Shown here: piece after piece, positions 6,725-11,033 of the stretch
Numbering within the stretch: the first letter of the stretch is position 1
Layout: every line of letters starts with the position of its first letter
From: an uncultured Clostridia bacterium
GTDB taxonomy: Bacteria; Bacillota; Clostridia; Oscillospirales; Oscillospiraceae
DNA: 11,033 bases
Direction: 5' to 3'
NCBI GenBank assembly: GCA_945918815.1
Contig: CAMEIU010000060.1
Coordinates: forward strand, 1 to 11,033
Notes under the pieces: model-generated
Told to the model about the DNA's origin: nothing
The model's input: the letters and a program-made list of their open reading frames with translations, nothing else
Database searches by the model: none
Program-made: the position numbers and the translations under genes

Positions 6725-8035
6725 ATGACCCCAGTGAAAGTCGTCGGCGCGGGGCTGGCGGGCTGCGAGGCGGCCTGGCAGCTGGCCCGGCGGGGCGTGC
6801 CAGTCACGCTCTATGAAATGAAACCCAAAAAAATGACCCCGGCCCACCATTCGGCGGACTTTGCCGAGCTGGTCTGCTCCAACTCCCTGCGGGGCGACCG
6901 GCTGGAAAACGCCGTGGGCCTTTTGAAGGAGGAGCTGCGCCGCCTGGACAGCCTGATTCTCCGGTGCGCTGACGCCACCAGAGTGGAGGCTGGCGGCGCC
7001 TTGGCCGTGGACCGGTACGGGTTCTCCGCCATGGTTACGGAACAGATACGGAATCATCCCCTGATCACCGTGGTGGAGGAAGAAGTGACCCAGGTGCCCG
7101 AGGGTCCCGTGATCGTCGCCACCGGCCCTTTGACCTCCGACGCCATGAGTGCGGCCATCCATGACTATTTCGGCGGCGCGGACTATCTCAATTTCTTCGA
7201 CGCGGCAGCCCCTCTGGTGACGGCGGAGAGCATCGATATGGACCACGCCTGGTTCGCCTCCCGTTACGACCGGGGAAGTGCGGATTATGTAAACTGCTCC
7301 ATGGATCAGGACCAGTACAACGCCTTTGTCCGGGAGCTGGCGTCGGCCCAGGAGGCGGAGGTCCACGGCTTTGAGGACAAGATGGTCTTCGAGGGCTGCA
7401 TGCCCGTGGAGGTCATGGCCCGCCGGGGTGTGGATACCCTGCGCTACGGGCCGTTGAAGCCTGTGGGGCTCAAGGACCCCAAGACCGGCAAGGAGCCCTA
7501 CGCTGTGGTGCAGCTCCGCCGGGACAATGCCGCGGGCAGCATCTATAACATTGTGGGCTTCCAGACCCATTTGAAATTCCCGGAGCAGAAGCGGGTGTTC
7601 TCCATGATTCCCGCCCTCCATGACGCGGAGTTTGTGCGCTACGGCGTCATGCACCGCAATACCTTTTTGAATTCCCCCAAGCTGCTGGACCGGTTCTACG
7701 CCGACCGGCGGAATCCGCTGGTGGCCTTCGCGGGCCAGATGACCGGCGTGGAGGGCTATGTGGAATCCACCGCCTCCGGCTACCTGGCCGCCGTGGCCAT
7801 GGCCTACAAGGTCCGGGGCCAGGAGCCGCCGGAATTCCCCCAGGAGACGGCCATCGGGGCCCTGTCCTGCTACATCTCCAACCCCGGCGCAGTGAACTTC
7901 CAGCCCATGAACGTGAACTTTGGCATTCTGACGCCTCTGGGCTACCGGATCAAGGGCAAAGCCAATAAGAACCTGGCCATCGCCAACCGTGCTCTGGAAG
8001 CGGTGGAAGAAATCAGAAAGCAATTGACAATTTAG
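6725..8035 (+). CDS. trmFO: TrmFO, folate-dependent tRNA (uracil-54-C5)-methyltransferase
   Basis: TrmFO makes m5U54 (ribothymidine) in the T-loop of tRNA, using methylenetetrahydrofolate as carbon source and reduced FAD. The 436-aa chain is the normal family length. It opens with the FAD-binding motif GAGLAG (8-13) and has the family signature ELVCSNSLRGD (48-58). C51 and C225 (in FEGCMPVEVMA) appear to be the two cysteines equivalent to C53 and C226 of the Bacillus subtilis enzyme, a by-eye alignment. A second conserved block, GQMTGVEGYVESTASGYLA (337-355), belongs to the FAD-binding region. AGGTGA (6713-6718) lies 6 bases before the ATG. It is separated from topA by 127 bases and one REP-like hairpin. 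The final residues KQLTI are encoded by the AATTGACAAT repeat motif. Confidence 0.96.
   Translation: MTPVKVVGAGLAGCEAAWQLARRGVPVTLYEMKPKKMTPAHHSADFAELVCSNSLRGDRLENAVGLLKEELRRLDSLILRCADATRVEAGGALAVDRYGFSAMVTEQIRNHPLITVVEEEVTQVPEGPVIVATGPLTSDAMSAAIHDYFGGADYLNFFDAAAPLVTAESIDMDHAWFASRYDRGSADYVNCSMDQDQYNAFVRELASAQEAEVHGFEDKMVFEGCMPVEVMARRGVDTLRYGPLKPVGLKDPKTGKEPYAVVQLRRDNAAGSIYNIVGFQTHLKFPEQKRVFSMIPALHDAEFVRYGVMHRNTFLNSPKLLDRFYADRRNPLVAFAGQMTGVEGYVESTASGYLAAVAMAYKVRGQEPPEFPQETAIGALSCYISNPGAVNFQPMNVNFGILTPLGYRIKGKANKNLAIANRALEAVEEIRKQLTI
8022..8031 (+). repeat. AATTGACAAT, left half of an inverted pair (copy 2)
   Basis: These 10 bases overlap the last codons of trmFO and are exactly the reverse complement of 8138-8147. 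Together the two enclose 126 bases containing composite hairpin E and a small hairpin, a layout like a miniature element with terminal inverted repeats. The sequence begins with a TTGACA match, but no -10 box lies at the right distance. Confidence 0.5.
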
Positions 8036-8040
8036 ACGGC

Positions 8041-8095
8041 GCCTTCGTGCCCTTCTGTAGGGGCGGCTATGAGCTGCCCACATGGGGCACGAGGC
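8041..8095 (+). repeat. REP-like composite hairpin E
   Basis: The inner stem GGGCGGCT (8061-8068) pairs with AGCTGCCC (8072-8079) around ATG, with one G-T wobble. The outer arm CGTGCCC (8046-8052) pairs with GGGCACG (8085-8091), and GCCT/AGGC extends it after a bulged T. The 49 bases 8046-8094 match 9908-9956 at 44 positions by my alignment. Unlike that copy, no T-run follows, so it is not an obvious terminator between trmFO and plsX. Confidence 0.7.
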
Positions 8096-8114
8096 TGCGC
8101 TCAAAATTTCAATC

Positions 8115-8131
8115 ATTTTCCGAAGGAAAAT
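8115..8131 (+). promoter_or_regulatory. Perfect inverted repeat upstream of plsX
   Basis: ATTTTCC (8115-8121) and GGAAAAT (8125-8131) flank GAA, ending 36 bases before the plsX start. It could be an mRNA hairpin, a protein-binding site, or part of the surrounding repeat unit. It does not resemble the FapR operator (TTAGTACCT type) or the FabT box. Confidence 0.35.
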
Positions 8132-8134
8132 ACC

Positions 8135-8147
8135 TTCATTGTCAATT
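8135..8147 (-). repeat. AATTGACAATGAA end motif in inverted orientation (copy 3)
   Basis: TTCATTGTCAATT is the reverse complement of the 13 bases at 2863-2875, and its last 10 bases (8138-8147) pair with 8022-8031. It lies just upstream of the plsX ribosome binding site and closes the 126-base unit that holds hairpin E. Confidence 0.5.
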
Positions 8148-8167
8148 CACAAGAAAGGATGTTGACC

Positions 8168-9202
8168 ATGCGAATCCTCATTGACGCCATGGGCGGCGAT
8201 CATGCGCCGGACGCCATTGTCCAGGGAGCCATCGATGCGGCCAAGGAGTTTGGCGTACAGATTGTTCTGGTAGGGCGCGGCGAGACGATTCTGAAAAGCC
8301 TGGGCAACCTGGGCATGGACACTCTGCCAAAGGGCATTGAGATCGCCAACGCCGACGACGTGGTGGATATGCACGACGATCCGGCCAGCGTGGTTCGCAC
8401 CCGGAAGGAATCCTCCATGGTGGTGGGCCTTCGGATGCTGGCCGAGGGCGCGGGCGACGCGTTCATCTCCGCGGGCAGCACCGGCGCCCTCTTGAGCGCG
8501 GCGACCTTGATCGTCAAGCGGGTCAAAGGAATCCGCCGGGCGGCCATGTGCCCGGAGATTCCCACGGAGACCGGCAGCGCACTCCTTATCGACTGCGGGG
8601 CCAACGCCGAATGTACGCCGGAATTCCTGCTGCAATTCGCCCTCCTGGGTTCCGTTTATGCCCGGAAGGCCCAGAAAAAAGAGAATCCCAAGGTGGGCCT
8701 CCTGAACATCGGGACCGAGGATTCCAAGGGTACCCAGCTGCAAAAGGACGCCTATGTCCTGCTCCAGCAGGCCGACGCCGAGGGCCTGATTCAGTTTGCG
8801 GGCAATGTGGAGGCCCGGGACGTGCCCCTGGGCGCAGTGGACGTGGTGGTGGCCGACGGCTTCTCCGGCAACGTGCTGCTGAAAACCATCGAGGGCACCG
8901 CCACCTTCATGAACCACATGCTCAAAGGTATGTTTAAAAAGAACCTCCTGACCAAGGTGGCGGCTCTGATCTGCAAGGACGGCCTTGGGGCCTTCAAGCG
9001 GAAGCTGGACTACCGGGAGGTGGGCGGCACCATGCTCCTGGGCATCTCCAAGCCCGTGGTCAAGGCCCACGGGTCCTCTGACGCCCGGGCCATCCGCAGC
9101 GCCGTGCGGAAGGCTATGGAGGCCGTGTCCGCCAATATGACGGAGGCGCTCCAGAGCGATGTGCAGAAGCTGGCAAAGCGCGACAAGAAAGAAGTGGAAT
9201 AA
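8168..9202 (+). CDS. plsX: PlsX, phosphate acyltransferase of phospholipid synthesis
   Basis: PlsX converts acyl-ACP and phosphate to acyl-phosphate, which PlsY uses to acylate glycerol-3-phosphate, so it feeds the first step of membrane phospholipid synthesis. The 344-aa product is of family length. Conserved blocks include IDAMGGDHAPDAIVQGA (5-21), SAGSTGALL (101-109), GNVEARDVPLGAVDVVVADG (212-231), FSGNVLLKTIEG (232-243), and DYREVGGTMLLGI (281-293) with KAHGSSDA (299-306). The ATG at 8168 is 8 bases after AGAAAGGA (8152-8159). An in-frame ATG at 8159 overlaps that site and is less likely. A longer frame back to 8069 only reads through the repeat. rnc starts 3 bases after the stop, so they are co-transcribed. 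The acyl carrier protein gene often found between them is absent. Confidence 0.96.
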   Translation: MRILIDAMGGDHAPDAIVQGAIDAAKEFGVQIVLVGRGETILKSLGNLGMDTLPKGIEIANADDVVDMHDDPASVVRTRKESSMVVGLRMLAEGAGDAFISAGSTGALLSAATLIVKRVKGIRRAAMCPEIPTETGSALLIDCGANAECTPEFLLQFALLGSVYARKAQKKENPKVGLLNIGTEDSKGTQLQKDAYVLLQQADAEGLIQFAGNVEARDVPLGAVDVVVADGFSGNVLLKTIEGTATFMNHMLKGMFKKNLLTKVAALICKDGLGAFKRKLDYREVGGTMLLGISKPVVKAHGSSDARAIRSAVRKAMEAVSANMTEALQSDVQKLAKRDKKEVE

Positions 9203-9205
9203 ACC

Positions 9206-9895
9206 ATGTACACGGAATTGGAACGGGGCCTGGGCTATACCTTTCAAAATCAGAGCCTCTTGGAAAACGCCCTGACCCACAGCTCCTATGCCAACGAGCG
9301 ACGGGATGGCCGCACCAGCAACGAGCGGCTGGAATTCCTGGGCGACAGCATTTTGGGCTTTGTGGTGGCAGATTTCCTCTACCGCCGCTATCCCGAGAAG
9401 CCGGAGGGAGACCTGACCCGTATCCGGGCGGACCTGGTCTGCGAGCGAAATCTGGCGAAAGCGGCGGCCACCATTCGTTTGGGCGAATTTTTGTACTTAG
9501 GCCACGGCGAGGACCACGGCGGCGGCCGTACCCGGGACAGCATCGTGTCCGACGCCATGGAGTCGGTCCTGGCGGCGTCCTATCTGGACGGCGGCTTCCA
9601 GGCGGCCAAGGGCATCATTGAGCGGCTGATTCTCAGCGACCTGCCCGCAGGCCGCCCCGGCAACTTTGATTATAAGACCATGCTCCAGGAGCTGGTCCAG
9701 CGGGAGAAGGATCAGCTGATTCACTATGAACTGGTCAGCGAGACCGGCCCGGACCACGACAAACGCTTCGTGGCGGAGGTCCTGCTCAACGGCCAGGTGG
9801 TGGGCGAAGGCGAAGGCCGCAGCAAAAAGCGCGCCGAACAAGCCGCCGCCGACCAGGCCATCCAGAGATTGTTCCCCGAGGAATACGCAAAATAG
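9206..9895 (+). CDS. rnc: Ribonuclease III
   Basis: RNase III cuts double-stranded RNA and processes rRNA precursors and structured transcripts. The 229-aa protein has the catalytic domain at about 1-150 with the signature NERLEFLGDS (39-48). The expected metal-binding acids are all present: E43, D47, D116 and E119, the last two in SDAMES. A double-stranded RNA-binding domain follows (about 155-225), ending in the typical lysine- and alanine-rich helix GRSKKRAEQAAADQA. The ATG lies 3 bases after the plsX stop and the Shine-Dalgarno match is poor (GTGGA around 9194-9198), so translation is probably coupled to plsX. A strong terminator begins 8 bases after the stop. The plsX-rnc-smc neighbourhood is common in Firmicutes. 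Confidence 0.97.
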   Translation: MYTELERGLGYTFQNQSLLENALTHSSYANERRDGRTSNERLEFLGDSILGFVVADFLYRRYPEKPEGDLTRIRADLVCERNLAKAAATIRLGEFLYLGHGEDHGGGRTRDSIVSDAMESVLAASYLDGGFQAAKGIIERLILSDLPAGRPGNFDYKTMLQELVQREKDQLIHYELVSETGPDHDKRFVAEVLLNGQVVGEGEGRSKKRAEQAAADQAIQRLFPEEYAK

Positions 9896-9902
9896 AGAAT
9901 GC

Positions 9903-9963
9903 AACCTCGTGCCCTCTTGTAGGGGCGGCTATCAGCCGCCCGCATGGGGCACGAGGTTTTTTT
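9903..9963 (+). terminator. Intrinsic terminator after rnc, formed by REP-like composite hairpin F
   Basis: The outer stem is a perfect 12 base pairs: AACCTCGTGCCC (9903-9914) with GGGCACGAGGTT (9947-9958). Inside it, GGGCGGCT (9923-9930) pairs with AGCCGCCC (9934-9941) around ATC. A run of seven T (9957-9963) follows at once. This is a classic intrinsic terminator, and also a copy of the repeat family (44 of 49 positions shared with hairpin E). Confidence 0.85.
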
Positions 9964-9973
9964 CGCGTTTCTC

Positions 9974-10002
9974 TTGCAATTACGCCATGGAATTGTTAAA
10001 AT
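9974..10002 (+). promoter_or_regulatory. Sigma-A promoter for smc
   Basis: TTGCAA (9974-9979), a 17-base spacer and TAAAAT (9997-10002) match the housekeeping consensus at 10 of 12 positions. It lies between the rnc terminator and smc, so smc should be transcribed separately with a leader of about 25 bases. The local sequence is A+T-rich, unlike the flanking genes. Confidence 0.7.
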
Positions 10003-10033
10003 ATATTGATTCTAAAAATGGAGAAGTGTAAGC

Positions 10034-11033
10034 GTGTATTTAAAATCGCTGGAAATTCAGGGCTTTAAGTCCTTCGCGGACAAGACGGTTTTGCGCTTTG
10101 ACAGCGACATCACCGCCATTGTGGGCCCCAATGGCAGCGGCAAATCCAATATCTCCGACGCCATCAGCTGGGTCCTGGGCGAGATGAGCTCCAAGGCCCT
10201 CCGCGGCGCAAAAATGGAGGACGTGATCTTTGGCGGCACCCAGAAGCGCGGTCCCCAGGGCTTTGCCGAGGCCACCTTGGTTCTGGACAATTCCGACGGC
10301 GAGCTGCCCATCGAGACGCCGGAGGTCATGGTCACCCGCCGCTATTATCGCTCCGGGGAGAGCGAATACTATATCAATAAGCAGTCCGCCAGGCTCCGGG
10401 ACATCAATGAAATGTTCATGGATACGGGCCTTGGCAAGGAGGGCTATTCCAACATCGGCCAGGGCCGCATCGACGAAATTCTGGCTTTGAAAAGCACCGA
10501 CCGGCGGGAGGTCTTCGAGGAAGCCGCAGGCATCTCCAAGTACCGCCACCGGAAGGAAGAGACCGAACGCCGCCTGGCCAACACCGAGGACAACCTTATG
10601 CGCATCGGCGACAAGATCTCCGAGCTGGAGCTCCAGGTGGAGCCTCTGCGGGCCCAGGCGGAGAAGGCCCAGAAGTATCTGGCCCTGCGGGAGGAGTTGA
10701 AGGGCCTGGAGATCGCCGTTTGGCTGGAGAACCTGGAGAAGCTGGCCGCAGCCGCAAAAAAGGCGGAGGAGGACTATAATTCCGCGGCCTTTATCCTGGA
10801 GCAGCAGCACGCCGATCTGACCCGCCTCTACCATCTGTCGGACCAGCTGGCCTTGGAGCTGAACCAGGAGAGCCTTCACTTGGACCAGAAGCGGGAAGCC
10901 CTGGCCCAGATGGAGGGCGACCTGCACCAGCAGGAGGGCGCTGCCGCCGTGCTGCATGCCGGGGTGGAGAACGCCAATCAGAATATCGCGAGAATCCGTC
11001 AGGAGATGGAGGAGCCGGAGAGCCGCAGCGGCG
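10034..11033 (+). CDS. smc: Chromosome segregation ATPase SMC (N-terminal part, cut by window end)
   Basis: SMC dimerises and, with ScpA and ScpB, compacts and separates chromosomes. The frame stays open for 333 codons to the window end; full-length SMC is usually near 1,190 aa, so about 70% is missing. The start is a GTG at 10034 giving (V/M)YLKSLEIQGFKSF, the standard SMC N-terminus, with GGAGAAG (10020-10026) 7 bases upstream. Walker A is GPNGSGKS (31-38), the likely arginine finger is R57, and the Q-loop glutamine is Q143 in IGQGRIDEIL. The head continues with DRREVFEEAAGISKYR (156-171) and then turns into a long charged, leucine-rich coiled coil from about residue 172. Walker B and the signature motif lie in the C-terminal half, beyond the window. 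It has its own promoter. Confidence 0.96.
   Translation, partial: MYLKSLEIQGFKSFADKTVLRFDSDITAIVGPNGSGKSNISDAISWVLGEMSSKALRGAKMEDVIFGGTQKRGPQGFAEATLVLDNSDGELPIETPEVMVTRRYYRSGESEYYINKQSARLRDINEMFMDTGLGKEGYSNIGQGRIDEILALKSTDRREVFEEAAGISKYRHRKEETERRLANTEDNLMRIGDKISELELQVEPLRAQAEKAQKYLALREELKGLEIAVWLENLEKLAAAAKKAEEDYNSAAFILEQQHADLTRLYHLSDQLALELNQESLHLDQKREALAQMEGDLHQQEGAAAVLHAGVENANQNIARIRQEMEEPESRSG

Noticed and set aside
8069..8167. Upstream extension of PlsX by 33 residues
   Set aside because: The added residues are a translation of the repeat, and a good ribosome binding site places the start at 8168. For the same reason the longer starts of dprA (3086) and topA (4303) were not used.
9987..10031. 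A 14-codon frame just before smc, considered as a leader peptide
   Set aside because: It overlaps the -10 box and would start upstream of the predicted transcript start. It also has no ribosome binding site.

Overview
The window is a stretch of bacterial housekeeping chromosome, about 60% G+C by eye, with every gene on the + strand. The gene families (KtrAB, folate-dependent TrmFO, DprA-TopA-TrmFO order, PlsX-Rnc-Smc order) and AGGAGG-type ribosome binding sites point to a high-G+C member of the Clostridia. An Oscillospiraceae/Ruminococcaceae-type gut anaerobe is my best guess. That placement is inference from gene order and style, not from a marker search.

Layout: (1) 76-2897 is a compact operon: potassium channel subunit ktrB, its regulatory RCK subunit ktrA, and a SpoU/TrmH-family RNA methyltransferase joined to ktrA by an ATGA overlap. 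(2) 2898-3136 is a gap of about 240 bases with no gene, holding three palindromic hairpins. (3) 3137-6597 holds dprA (DNA uptake/recombination mediator) and topA (topoisomerase I), with a near-consensus promoter for topA inside the dprA linker. (4) 6598-6724 is a short gap with one more hairpin, followed by trmFO (tRNA m5U54 methylation). (5) 8036-8167 is a gap with a composite hairpin bounded by short inverted repeats, followed by plsX (phospholipid synthesis) and rnc (RNase III), 3 bases apart. (6) 9896-10033 holds a strong terminator built from a second copy of the composite hairpin, then a well-formed promoter. (7) smc starts with GTG at 10034 and runs off the window end.

The genes cover potassium homeostasis, RNA modification and processing, DNA topology and chromosome organisation, DNA uptake, and membrane lipid synthesis. 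None is unusual in kind, and I see no undescribed defence or mobile system. The most interesting non-genic signal is a family of six related hairpins (core GTAGGGGCG...CGCCC) occupying every gap of more than 100 bases between genes. They vary in their inner stems but keep base pairing, and one copy appears to serve as the rnc terminator. A second short motif (AATTGACAAT) sits at gene ends beside them and supplies the last residues of two proteins. They resemble REP/BIME- or MITE-like intergenic repeats.
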